Source: Sinotaia quadrata
Taxonomy: Eukaryota > Mollusca > Gastropoda > Architaenioglossa > Viviparidae
Assembly: GCA_028829895.1 (NCBI GenBank)
Contig: CM054182.1
Location: 18,403,001-18,467,000, forward strand
Length of the DNA: 64,000 nucleotides
Direction: 5' to 3'
A program made the position numbers and the translations under genes. Below are positions 52,601-63,850 of the stretch, piece by piece. Within the stretch, counting starts at the first letter, position 1; every line of letters starts with the position of its first letter. The notes beneath the pieces were generated by a model, which had not been told where the DNA came from, searched no databases, and was given only the letters and a program-made list of their open reading frames with translations.

Positions 52601-55600
52601 GCTACACACTAGCCAGAAATTACAGTATATTAATTGACTAACAAATATATTTTAGGGTTTCTTACAATCTTGTCAAAAAGAATTAACAAATTTTAAGTTT
52701 GGGAAAATATGTTTATATTAAATAAATAATTTTGATACAAAACCTAGTAAATTCGTAAGAAAAGTGAGTAGGCCTATATATTTTGAATTATCAACCATTT
52801 TTCATCAGTTTCTGAAAACTTGAATAAAAATTTCCTTCATTTATTTGATACAATTTTTGTTGTTTATATTTAGTGGATTTCAGTTAGGTGTGCCTCCTTA
52901 AGCTTTAGATAAGGAATATAAATTCTAAAGTCATTTTCAAAGTTAAATTCTGTACCTTAGGCCTTGTAAATGTAATAGAATGTGCATTATCAACTCACTC
53001 TTATATTTATTGTGGAAAAATAAGCTTGCAAAATACAACAAATAAATATATAATTCACTTGTGTCTATCAGAATTTTAAAAAAGAAAAAGAAATCTGGTA
53101 AAAATAAAAAATAAAAAATAAAAAATAAAAATCTAGTGATCTACTTACTGTTTACACTGTGCCCTGCTAATTAAGTATTGGACGAAATAAGTGATCAAGT
53201 GACCACAAAATAAAAAGAATTAAAAACAAATAACGTGCGATCCGAATAAACAAAATACTTTATATTGCAAATAAATTTTTTCCCTATTGAATGATACAAA
53301 ACTTAAGCTATGGATAAGGCAGGCATAAATTCATAAAGTTATTTTCCGTGTTCACCCTCAACGCCTTAAAAGATGAATGCTACCGTAGGCCTATAGACAC
53401 TGAAAATTCTTATTTATCGGTTAATACAGTACTTTACAATGAAAAAATATATGCTATAAACTGAAAATAATTGATTTAACTTATCAACTAACATCCTCAA
53501 ACAAGAGTGATGCACAAGAATGCAAAGTGGAAAGTGGTTCAATGTCGCAGAGTTGAACACTATGGTACTCGATAAAATCTGTCATTGCTGTTGGCAGTCT
53601 TCGGTGATTTTGGTCACTGATCACAGTTCTTTCAATGCTATTTAGTATGTGTGCAGTATTTTTTTGTCACAAACAAACTATATAGACTTATACATGCGTG
53701 CCCACAGACCGAGAAAGAGTGCATATGTTAAGCGTTAGCGCTGGACAAGTTATGGCGGCTTGGTTAAAAAGTCGCTTGGTTGGTAACTTCTGAATAACTT
53801 CTTGTTACTTTTTAACAGTTATTTATTAAAACAAAAAACACATAAAGACAAAAGAGAGAACAAACTTTTGTTTCATATGCTTTTATTTTAGCTTCAATAT
53901 ACAGAGGAGACATTAGTGTTGAAAATGCAGAAAAATTGACTAAACAACCTCCCAATCAGCCATTCAGTGATGTTTGGAATACCTACTATAAAAGATTTAC
54001 ATAAGTACAAATAAGCTTCTGGATAGGGAAAACATTAAAAAATATTTGTAAAATATTGGAAATAATCAAAATTAATTGTAAATTTTCAAATTTTTGTTTT
54101 TTTGTTTATACATTTTTTGTGTGAAAATGTTGGTTGTTAAGTGCAGAAGTTCATTAAGTCAGATGGTGAGAAAGTCAGTGACTATCTGTAGAAGAAGAGC
54201 AGAAGTAATCAGCTGATGCAACATAATGAAATGGGATTTATGAAGGCAAACTACAGAAAAAGAATAATTTTTCGAAAGATATGAGAACAACTGCCAAAAC
54301 AGTGTGGAATGAAAACCTACCACAATAGAAACAGTAAAGGTTAAGAAGAAATAGCAGTGGTGGCTCTTTGATGGAATAAACAAACTACTAGAATGAAAGT
54401 GGTCTTTCTTATTTGAAAGAAAAAAGACTGACTGCAATAGAGCCTGTCACATGTTAAAAAACAAAACAAAACAAAATAAAAATAAATTAAAAAAAAAAAA
54501 AATTTCTTATTATAAAATAACTTACTGCTGTATGCTTGCTTTGGTTGATAAAAATTCTTTCTCAATACTCTGAAATTATTAAAAAGAAATCATTATCATA
54601 ATATCAAGGGTAGGAAGCCAAACTTGCAATCTCAAGTTGATGATGATGATGATGAAGAAGAATCTAAAATACTAATTAAAATATATTTTTTATTGTCTTC
54701 AAATCTACAAATACAATGCAACTAAGTTGAAAAGAAATGAAACATCTCTCTCACAGCATAAATTAATGCAGCAGTGAGCAAATAAATTGAATAGTAATAG
54801 AGGTACAAAAAACCCCCAAACATTTACAAGACAAAATACTGCAGTGAGCATATAAAGTAAATAGTAATAGAGGTACAACAAAACCCACAAACATTTACAA
54901 GACAAAATACAACAGTGAACATATAAACTGAAATAGTGATAGAGGTAGGAAAAAAACAGAAAAATTTACAAGACAAAATACAGCAGTGAGCATATAAACT
55001 GAATAGTGATAGAGGTAGGAAAAAAACAGAAAAGTTTACAAGACAAAATACAGCAGTGAGCATATAAACTGAATAGTGATAGAGGTACAAAAAAGACAAA
55101 ATACACCAGTGAGCACATGAGCAGAACAGTAACAAAGGTAAGAAACAAAGAAAAACGTAGCAATAATGCAAATATGAAAATGTAATTGTGAAAATGATGT
55201 TAAATAAATAATACAAAATTCAAATTAATACAATGAAAAACTATTTCTCTAACATACCTTCATAACAAAATTTAAAAGGTATGATTACATATTAAAATAA
55301 TTTATAAAAAAATGATAGTGTAAAAATGTTCATCCTATTATAACAACAAAAGTGCATGAGGAAAATCACTCTCAAACTATCAGAATAACAAAGATAAGGC
55401 ATTATTTTTAACATTGTAAATGACGAAATTCACCTTAGCTTGCATTTGTGCAACCAATAATTTTCCCTCAAGGCTTGACATTCTTTCTTGCATGTCTTGC
55501 TGGTCAATTTTCAAACCCATCTTTAAGAAAGAAAAAAGAAAATCAATATATCTTTAATTTTTTCTTCCCATTTCAGATGTGCACTTTATGTATAAAACTA

Positions 55601-58600
55601 TAGTGGTAACCAAGAGACTTATCTCATGGAAACTTTAAATACTATAGTCACCAAATAGCTGACCTCCTTCACTTTATCATCAATGTGCTTTATCCCCACC
55701 TCTTCCACCACCATCAGAATGCGCACCCAAAAAAAAAGAACAGCTCACCAGTGAGACTATTCCCTCCTGCCTATTCTCCAAAACACCTTACCTGCAAAGC
55801 ATGTCACAATGGATCAACCAGAGACAAGCTAAAGAATAAACCCACTACAATTTTAGCCATTTTGTAACAGCTTGGCCTTCTCGTCTCAAAGTCTAACCTG
55901 GTGCCAGGTGCACCCATCTGCCAAATCAATGAACAAAAGAAGCAGAAGTAAACAACCCAAAACAGTCAGCCAGTTTAGTGTTTGTTGTTTTAATGAATCC
56001 AGGTTAGCTATCTAATAGTCAATGAAAGGCAAATTGTAATCTCATTTATAAAGGTTAAAACAAGCATAACTATGTACCTATAATAGGTACTCCAAAGTGA
56101 TTTTTCAAAATGAGAGGAGAATTTCTCTAGTTAAATGCTGGAAAGAGGTTTTTAATATAGAAATAAGTTGAGAATAGGATATAAAGTTGTATCTGGCATT
56201 CTTTTATAAATACCAGTATTAGAGACATGTTTTACTTTTGGGACTTTAAATAAAATAATTTGCATCAAAATTTAAAATCAATAATCACCCTATCTGATGG
56301 CTGCTATATTAAAAAACCCAGACTCATGCCTAAGGTACTAAAACTGTATTAGTATTTGTCTGATCCCAATGAATATACATATTTTTATGTGTCTGACCCC
56401 AATGAATATACATATTTTGGGACAGTTGTGCACCAGAAATTTTTAAAATTTCTTAATAAGTTTACTTTAAAAATATTTTTTTTTATCTCTTTATCAAAAA
56501 TAAACTATCTGTGGCAGAATAAATTTGCCTATCCCTGTTTCTAGACTTAATTCTTATATAAACTGTTAAATGTCAAAGTGACATGCTGATATTTTTGTAA
56601 GTGCCAAGAGCTGGAGTAAACAACTCAGGTGGAGAATGTGCTAGATTTGCTGATGTAATCTAAACCAGTTTTAGGTGGATGAGTAGATTTTATTATCCAA
56701 TGGTTAAGATTGACAAGAACAAGACCAGTCAATGGGCTGAGGTCAAAATTTACCTTTTGAAAAGAACTGTATTCTCTAATCACTTTGAATTTGGAATGGC
56801 AGAAGTCCGGTCATGAAAAGCAGCCATTGATTTAATGGGAAAAAGCACCTTTTTTGTTATCTCCCGGTTTGATAGATTCAAGAAGTTTCTGCCCCCTAGT
56901 GTGTAAGTGTAAGGACACTCCATTCTATTAATGTATGGTGGCAAAGTATGCTCAATACATCATGGAATTTTTTGTACAAGAAAGTTAACAGAAATTGCCA
57001 CATTGTTCTTCTTGAGAGAACAAATATGGCAAAAGTGTCCTGATTAATCTCAAGAGAACAGTGGCTGACAGAACACTCAACAGCATGCTAGAGGACACTG
57101 AAACTGACAATTCCAGTGTGAAATAATAAGCTTGCAACTTTGTTATGAAAGCATGCAAAAGACTTTTACAGCAATTGTCTAGACAAGGTTATGTACAAAC
57201 TATTATCACTATAATCTCTATAACTCCATTTCTGTTCTCTTGTGATTTATACTGACACTAATCTGTTGAATTATGCGTTAGGATATATGACTGTATATGC
57301 TCTGAAACTATTTGAACGTGGTTCGTGGAAATATTGATGAGAAATAAATATAATCTTTTCATTGTATTTGCTATATCTGATTGATGATTTAATAAATTTC
57401 TTACACATGTTTATCTGATTGTTGATTTAATAAATTTCTTACACATATTGATAATTATAATCATATGTTGGAGAGATAGTAGTGGATGGGGGCTTGGTAA
57501 ATATAGAACATGGATTTATCTTCTCCTTTGGTAAGAAGTTTCCACCTATGGAAATATTGTGTGACGATGAATGTCTTTAATGCTGTGGAAGAGAGAAAAC
57601 ATTTACAGTGCCCACATATCTGCCAAGTGAGAGAGACAAGTGGTGTCTTCTGGAGAATTATTAATAACATAAATTAAGATTCTCATCACTTGTAATTAGT
57701 TATGGATGATTAATAATAATAATAGTAATCACACCATTAACTAGGGTGGTGTGGTGTCATCTATCTTTCACCCATCATTAATGAAACATCTGTGTTTAAT
57801 TTCAATCATGTTTCAACATTAACTACTATCTAAAATTATGTGTAACTGTTTAAAACATATTAACGTTGAATTAAAAGGATTTGAACTATTTCAATTTCTT
57901 CAAATGTCAAAGTGAAAGAAAAAATACAAATAAAATGGACATTTTAATAATTGCACAGTACTATGTAGAAGAATGTGTTTGAAAGCTAAAGGTTACCATT
58001 CAAATGCAAACAGAAATGTCATTTCTGCAAAACACCAGAAGACTTAGTTGAGAAGGAAAAAATTATCACCCACTGTCTCAACCTGGTCATTTGGGCACAT
58101 TGGCACAGTTTAGAACTTTCAAGGATGACAGTTGGGCAGAAGAGTCATGAGAAAGTAATTAGTCAATAATCACCACAAGCAAATACTGTTTTAGTTTATA
58201 TGCTATTTTGACTATATTTATTAAGTGGAAACAAAGAGTATCTTTAAGTATTATTTATAACTTTATTTATAACTGTTAATACAGATACTTGTTAAATATA
58301 CTTACCATTCTGGATAAGGTTTTGCACAAGAATTCTGATAGTGAATATGGAGTCAATAAAAAAATAATAAATCACTCTTAGGAATCTTCATCAGCATTGT
58401 TAATAAAATGCAAATGTAATGATTACAAATTTGCTAACTAAAGAAAAGACTGTTAAATTGCATAGATGATATGTTATACATGTATTTTCAAAAGACTAAA
58501 ATATGCTCTAGTTATACTATAGTACAATATCTGTCCCTCTTGTTTAGAATGCATACAGAATTACACACTAGCAAAAAACATCCCTTTCTTTCCCTGTACT

Positions 58601-61600
58601 CTCTTACAGTAGCACAGATCACACAGTTAACCTGTGGCTCTATATCATTTTATAGACCAATCTAGCATTCAACACATAAATGAAAAATGTTATCACCCTA
58701 TCCAATTTTCAGAAAATAATTAACTGATGTATTAAAAATGTTATTGTTATGTGGTGTGAATTTGTAAATGACAGCAAGATATGTGTGAAAAGTTGAACTT
58801 AAACATTCAAAAATTATCAGTTTACTATCCTCATATTCAGCTCACAGTACTGAGTTGTGACGATGCTTACTGTTGTGAACATTGTTACACAGTTTATACA
58901 CCAAAAGATTCCAAATAATAAAACAAATTAATAAAATTAAACATATCATCACCTGAGTAACACATTCATATTCAGTGCTGAATTTCTGATAACTTGATAT
59001 ATAATATTCTATGTTTTATATTAATATTATCTGAGTTAAGGCAACAGAAATAATTTCTTTTTGCTGCAAATGCACTCACAAAAAAACCTGTTATCGTATT
59101 GAAAAAATCCCTATATTTTAAAGTTTGAAATTAAATACACAATTAGCAATTGTAACAAACTATCAATAACAAACCTGATTAGTGTTTCCATCATTGGCAA
59201 CATTGATGAGACTGACACGCAATGATTCCAACTCTGGACTTAACATACTATGAACCAGTGACTCAATTTCAGATTTTGTCAGCCAAGGCCGGTGTTCTGA
59301 CTGTATTTGTGCGAGAATGTGCCTTATTTCCTTTTGAAGAAATAATCTTTGTGAGCTGCTGAACTGCAACACACATATTTGATATCTTTTACATTCACTT
59401 TCTCTCCAAGCAGACAAAACATTTCATGTTCAAATGTGTATCACCTAATAAACTATTCAAGGAACAAATGGTAAATAAATAGCATCTTTCAAACTAGTTA
59501 ATATTATTATCAAATACATATCATCAATCAAACTAAAATAGGAACAAACAGTCAATAAATATCAGATTTCAATTCAATAATTTTTAATTAAAAAAGCTTT
59601 AAGAAAACAAGAAAAAAGTTTAACGTTTCTTTGTACTGACCAATATAATTCATTTTTTTTTTTTTTCTGTGCAATTAATTACAGAATAAATGAGAGTGTA
59701 CCATTAACTGAAAGAAAGGTTCCAGTTAACTGATGCTAGCCTGCAGGAGATTGTCTAGATAACTGTACATTGCGAACTGTCTCAGCACTTCCATGGATGA
59801 GTCCATGATGTGAATGAACAAGAATGGACTGATGAAAAGCTGAATAGTTGTTCTGGAATGTGACTTTCAACATGTCTGTGATCTCTTATTATTATGACAT
59901 GAAAATAAACAATAATGAAATCCAGCTACACATAAAAATAGTGATGAGTGCAGTATCTTGAAGTGAGCAATGTAGCAAACTTGTTTACAACACCCAAATG
60001 TACCACTGATTTCCAGTCCCAGGTAAACTTTGATATTTTTTCTAAAAGAAAAGTACTGTCCTGAACTAGAATATCTGCCTTTACCTGATGTGGGAGTATT
60101 CTAGTAGGATAATCAAGAGTCTATTGTACATTACAAAACTGACTTCCCAGACAAGTTTCAACCTGAATTACTGGTGCTATCATAAATCCATGTGAAATAT
60201 TATATTCAATGTTTTTGTAAAAGAAGTGCCAGTAAGCTACAAAGAATTGTCACACTAAATCTGAATGAGAAAATGAAAAATTGCTGTATTCTCAAACCTG
60301 TCAAAATCCTCCAAAATCTTTCAGGAATTTCTTGACTTTTCCCTGATTCCCACAAGATATCTTAACATTACATGGTTTTCCCACATTATCTAAATCTCTA
60401 CTTATTCATGATCACATATTCTGATTTCTTTAACTTTATTTTTAATTAAATGTTTGTATATGTAAATGATCTATTTAAGAGTGAGGGAAGTACATTTTGA
60501 TGTCAGTACATAAAGCAAACATCATGTATAGTCAAAATTATGATAATTAAATTAAATCAATACAGTTCAATTAAATAAATTTTTGTCAAAAGTGCCTGAT
60601 GAATGATGTATATTGGTGCTTAACAGATACACATTGCAATGATAAGTCTTTCTCTTCTCCTAACAATACTAATTCATCATAGTGTGATGTCCAGCCTAAC
60701 GATGATGGGACCAGTTTGTGTGATAGCAAGTCATACACAGAGTAGATAGCTCTGGATCAACTTGAGAAATTGATTTCATAGGCTCATCTGCTGCTGGTTG
60801 CTTTTTCTTGGAAAAAATATGGTGATTTGCAACTGCCACTGTTGTTTCTGAACTGTTCCAACACTTTGTGGGACTGTCTCAAATTGACTGTAATACTTCA
60901 CGTGATTTGGAGGCTTCTTTCCATGAGTGACTGTATTCAGAAATTAAATCATTCAAGTGTTCTAATTCTCTGACTGGGCATCGAATGAAGTAAATGTGGT
61001 TGGCATGAATTCAGGGGCCATGTTGTATTAAAATGAGTATCAATACATTGTGCTAAAATTACACCCAATGTGACGAGATGCTGACACTATGACAGGCATA
61101 CATGAATTGAGATCAACAGAGGGATTCATGTCTTTCATCTCATCCCTCACAATCATGTTATATTAGATTGTGTTGGATATAATTTGCTTTAGAAAAGGCA
61201 AAGATAAATGTATATAAAAAAAAAAAAGTATAAAATATACCATGCTTAAATAAAGTAACTTGAAGAGCTCATAAATCTTATATGTTGATAAAACTGTTTT
61301 ACATATTCAAACTAAGCCAACCATCTTACAATATGGTCAGTGCTCAGAATAGTCCATCTGCAACAAACAGGTTGATTTTTCAACATGGGATGTCTACTCT
61401 TTACAGTCTACTGGCAATGTTTACTTTCTGTCTATACAATTATAACAATACTGTATATATTTTATTTAGTAACAGATACGTTATTTAATTATATACCATC
61501 CTGGTGTCGAACAAAATTTGTGATGACATCCAGCAATTAAAATTGCATGTTATGAAAAGACTCAATATTTTGATAAATGACTTTTAGACCTCTTTTACAA

Positions 61601-63651
61601 GTGTCTAAACATCCACAGTACAGTGAAATCTTTACTGTAATGAGGAACAACAGTATTTTTTTCATTTTAAATGCAAGCAGTGCAAAAAAAAAAAAATTTA
61701 ACTTTAAATTAATAATATTAGTACAAAAACATACATTAAAAATGTCTGATTATATAATGTCCTTATATTATCATATCCTATTTAGTTTAGGTGACACACA
61801 TCTGACAATATCTGCTAGAAATACAAACATTCAAAATCACAAAATTAATACATTTGGATAAAGAGTAAGACACAAACTGCTGACAGTAAATTCTATTTAA
61901 GCCCTACCTTGCCAATATTCAAGTTTTCAACTGACATAGATGACCAAGCATTTGAAGCAAGCTGACCTAGAAATTAACAACAGAAAAATCAGGACAATAT
62001 AGGACCATTAACTGAATAAGATTAGTTCTTGTTCATGAAACCTGCGGAAAAGGAATAAATTAATCCAGAGTGAAGGTTACAAGGGATGTAAGCAATCTCC
62101 CAACACCAGATGTGAACATAATTAATGTTGTATCTGCTTAATAAACAATAATTAAATCCATAAATACTGGTTGTTTATTTATTATTATATGCATATTAAT
62201 TAGTTCAGTTTTAGAAAAATAATTTATTAAATATATATTAAACTCTGTAGCAAAGATCTTTTAAATTTGTTTCACATTAAAATATGGAGTAAACTGTGCT
62301 ATAAAATTCACAACTTAAAAATTATTCTGAAAATATGTGGCAAGATCATTTAAAAGTGCAGTATTTATATTCAATTTTATAATGATTTATTGTTGATATC
62401 AAACAGGAACCATGAACAAAACATTCTATTAGGAATGAAAATTAATGATATTTAAAAAAAAAAACCAGTAAAGAACAAATGTGATGCTGTCTGGGAAAAC
62501 CCGGCTATTGTTGCTAAAATTTGAATTGGCGCTACAGCCATTTATAGTCGATTACTCCCCTTTAACAGTCCGGGGAGGTATGTACTTAAAAACTGTATAG
62601 TAAAAAAAAATTACCTGACATAAATTAAAATTAAAAAAATAAAATAAACATGAGTTTCTGAACTTTAATAAATTATATAAACCCACTTTTGAATTATTTT
62701 CACTTTAGCGCTACAGCCATTTGTAGTCGCTTACTCCCCTTTGATAGTCCAGGGAGGTATGTACTTAAAAAATATAGTGAAAAAACTATATGACATAAAT
62801 TAAATGTCTTTTTTTAAAATAAACATGAGATTCTGAACTTTAATAAATTATAAAAAGAACACTTTTGAATTTTTGAGACAATAGCTGGGCTTTCACATAC
62901 AACATCAAAAATATTAAATTAATACATGTATTATCAAATTATTATTTTAACAGCCAAATATACATTTTTTAAAAAGTGTATATATATATATCACATGGAA
63001 ATATATCATGTAATAAATACAGTCAGAAAATTTAAACATTAACCATAGAAGAATTATTTTAGCCAGACATACCAAAAATTGTCAGCAAAAAGAGGTGTCA
63101 AGCCTTAGGACAAAACACTAAAAATGATTGAACAGTAGCAAATAAATGTTCAGTTGTTACAAATTGCAAATATATGTTGCCGTTTAAAATTATATTTTTT
63201 GTCAAACTACTTCATTATTTTGTATTCATGAATGCTGCTAAAACATTTGTATGCACATTGTATGTTTCTAAATTTAAGTAACAAAATATTTTGCAATACA
63301 TTTTATTAAATGATTCAATAGTAGTCGTATGTGGTCCTCATGACAGCACATGTGACCCATGCGGCCCTCAGGGGACCCTCAGGTTTGACATGTCTGAACT
63401 ACATGATTCCTTTTTAAAATGTGTACGAAATGTCTGTATGTCTGTCTATCTCTCCGTACTTATGTATATGTGCATGCTTGTGCTGTAAAATAATGGTTGA
63501 ATTTAAACTGGATGAACTTTAGTGAAGTCAGGGTTTGAATGCCCATAATGGCAAACCTTTTTCTACATAATGAAAATACTTACCACCTATCAAGATAAGA
63601 GGAAAAAGTAGAATCAAAGGTACACAGACGCAGCACCCAGTCCTTAAATTT
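37657..63651 (-). CDS. SUN1/SUN2-type inner nuclear membrane protein, partial (C-terminal 12 exons)
   Basis: LINC-complex SUN protein: spans the inner nuclear membrane, trimerises in the perinuclear space through a coiled coil, and binds KASH proteins of the outer membrane. Minus-strand exons in order: 63651-63584, 61966-61908, 59363-59175, 55520-55434, 54569-54526, 51064-50884, 49300-49097, 46715-46631, 42962-42847, 41479-41312, 40358-40266, 37770-37657. They total 1408 nt and give 468 in-frame residues to TAA, with all junctions in phase. The first visible exon carries a hydrophobic segment CCVCVPLILLFPLILIGG. About 260 residues of heptad-rich sequence follow, then the SUN domain (ADRIGIPDYALESAGGSV, RCSETYYKKTALVSVFGVPL, GQCWPF, SFSLEHIPKSLS, SAPKDFTVL, EYTCLYRFRVHG). 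Cysteines matching those used in SUN2 for KASH and intramolecular disulphides are kept. The N-terminal nucleoplasmic region lies beyond the window. Two vertebrate paralogues exist, so no single symbol is given. Confidence 0.95.
38931..39100. repeat. About 30-bp tandem repeat, six imperfect copies, SUN last intron
   Basis: Unit like GTATTGGTGAAATACTTATA followed by AACAGAAAA. The rest of the 2.5-kb intron (37771-40265) shows only loose AATTAAAAGAG repeats at 39470-39720. Confidence 0.7.
41855..41980. repeat. (GGAT)n / (GATA)n microsatellite, SUN intron
   Basis: GATGGATGGATG units followed by degenerate AGATAGATAGAC units. A minus-strand open frame across it is low complexity and not a gene. 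Confidence 0.85.
43050..43087. repeat. (GA)n-(GT)n microsatellite, SUN intron
   Basis: GA repeats followed by about 14 GT units, some 90 bases 5' (in SUN orientation) of the exon at 42962. Confidence 0.85.
43505..46083. mobile_element. 2.58-kb DNA element with CAGGGTTCC termini and a TTTTAT target duplication
   Basis: The left end begins CAGGGTTCCTGCC and the right end, on the other strand, CAGGGTTCCCATGCATG. Both termini carry sub-terminal CCAGAC(C/T)TTTTCCA motifs. The element is flanked on each side by TTTTAT (43499-43504 and 46084-46089); removing it and one TTTTAT restores a normal unit of the surrounding tandem array. No convincing transposase frame was found; the overlapping open frames at 44858-45293 on both strands lie in a repeated internal segment. 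It is best described as a non-autonomous DNA transposon of undetermined superfamily. Confidence 0.75.
43817..43918. repeat. 49-bp perfect tandem duplication inside the 2.58-kb element
   Basis: CAATGAAACTAAGATCATAC followed by AAAAGTACACCATG and TATAAATTCAAAAGT occurs twice in direct succession. Confidence 0.9.
47560..48250. repeat. 26-bp minisatellite, about 26 copies, SUN intron
   Basis: Unit CCCAATTGTAACTGTTGAG plus TTCAAAG, with variants TTCTGTG and TTCAATG in the variable tail. It lies between the exons at 46631 and 49300. Confidence 0.92.
49655..50300. repeat. 34-bp minisatellite, about 18 copies, two subfamilies
   Basis: The 5' (low coordinate) units read GCTAGCTATCTCAAATAAGT then ACTATTCAATATAA; later units read GCTAATTACTTTAAATATAT then ACTGTTCAATATAA. 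It occupies most of the SUN intron between 49301 and 50883. Confidence 0.92.
52360..52901. mobile_element. 534-bp MITE flanked by TTAA duplications
   Basis: TTAA (52360-52363), then GGAGGCACACCTAGCT; at the other end AGTTAGGTGTGCCTCC followed by TTAA (52898-52901). The terminal inverted repeats match at 15 of 16 positions. The interior is AT-rich without a transposase frame. TTAA target duplications point to a piggyBac- or Kolobok-mobilised non-autonomous element. It is in the SUN intron between 51064 and 54526. An unoccupied copy of the flanks lies at about 53255-53350. Confidence 0.85.
54705..55140. repeat. About 70-bp tandem array, six copies, SUN intron
   Basis: Unit AAGACAAAATACAGCAGTGA, GCATATAAACTGAATAGTGA, TAGAGGTAGGAAAAAAACAG and AAAAGTTTAC. 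Long minus-strand open frames across the array (54824-55216) are repeat by-products rich in Phe, Leu and Tyr. Confidence 0.92.
56354..56420. repeat. Two-copy 34-bp repeat
   Basis: GTCTGA(T/C)CCCAATGAATA followed by TACATATTTT occurs twice. The surrounding 3.6-kb SUN intron (55521-59174) otherwise holds only the dispersed repeat at 57430. Confidence 0.8.
57430..57720 (+). repeat. Dispersed repeat, copy 2 (inverted relative to 19205-19500)
   Basis: Carries TTACACATATTGATAAT, AGTGGATGGGGGCTTGGTAA, TCTTCTCCTTTGGTAAGAAG and ATTAAGATTCTCATCACTTG in the order seen on the minus strand at 19205-19500. Confidence 0.75.
62493..62896. mobile_element. 404-bp MITE-like element with two internal 179-bp repeats
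   Basis: The left end GGGAAAACCCGGCTATTGT and the right end, read on the other strand, GTGAAAGCCCAGCTATTGT match at 16 of 19 positions. Inside are two direct copies (from 62529 and 62708) beginning GCGCTACAGCCATTT(A/G)TAG and continuing with TTACTCCCCTTT and GGGAGGTATGTACTTAAAAA. No target duplication could be fixed by eye and no coding capacity is present. Confidence 0.65.
63325..63396 (+). mobile_element. hAT-like 3' terminal fragment
   Basis: The segment with TGCGGCCCTCAGG and ending CAGGTTTGACATGTCTG resembles the common hAT terminus (GCGGCCC...GTTTGACACCCCTG). Only one end is seen. The match is from memory, so the call is tentative. Confidence 0.35.
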
Positions 63652-63699
63652 CTGCAAGATAACAATTTCAATGAGATAAAATTATGTGGGGTTTTTTTT

Positions 63700-63850
63700 C
63701 TATTTGCATAAGAACTGTGAAGCAGTAAGTCATACTTTTATTTGGAATGCAAATCAGATACACTTGTAGTGCCTATCAATCAAGGCTAAAGAAGAGGACC
63801 ATAAACAGTGTCAAACTTTTATTTGGATTCCAAATCATATATACTTCTAC
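63700..63850. repeat. Two diverged copies of a 40-bp segment
   Basis: ACTTTTATTTGGAATGCAAATCA and the later ACTTTTATTTGGATTCCAAATCA blocks are each followed by TATACACTT(G/C)TA-like sequence, about 84 bases apart. The remaining sequence to the right edge shows no further SUN exon. Confidence 0.55.

Larger units (their letters stand above)
61984..63583. other. First visible SUN intron: no gene, several repeats
   Basis: Between the SUN exons at 61966 and 63584 only the 62493 inverted-repeat element and a hAT-like end at 63325 were recognised. Confidence 0.5.

Noticed and set aside
54824..55216. 130-codon minus-strand frame rich in Phe, Leu and Tyr that looks like a membrane protein
   Set aside because: It is wholly inside the 70-bp tandem array, and the peptide repeats with the DNA unit.
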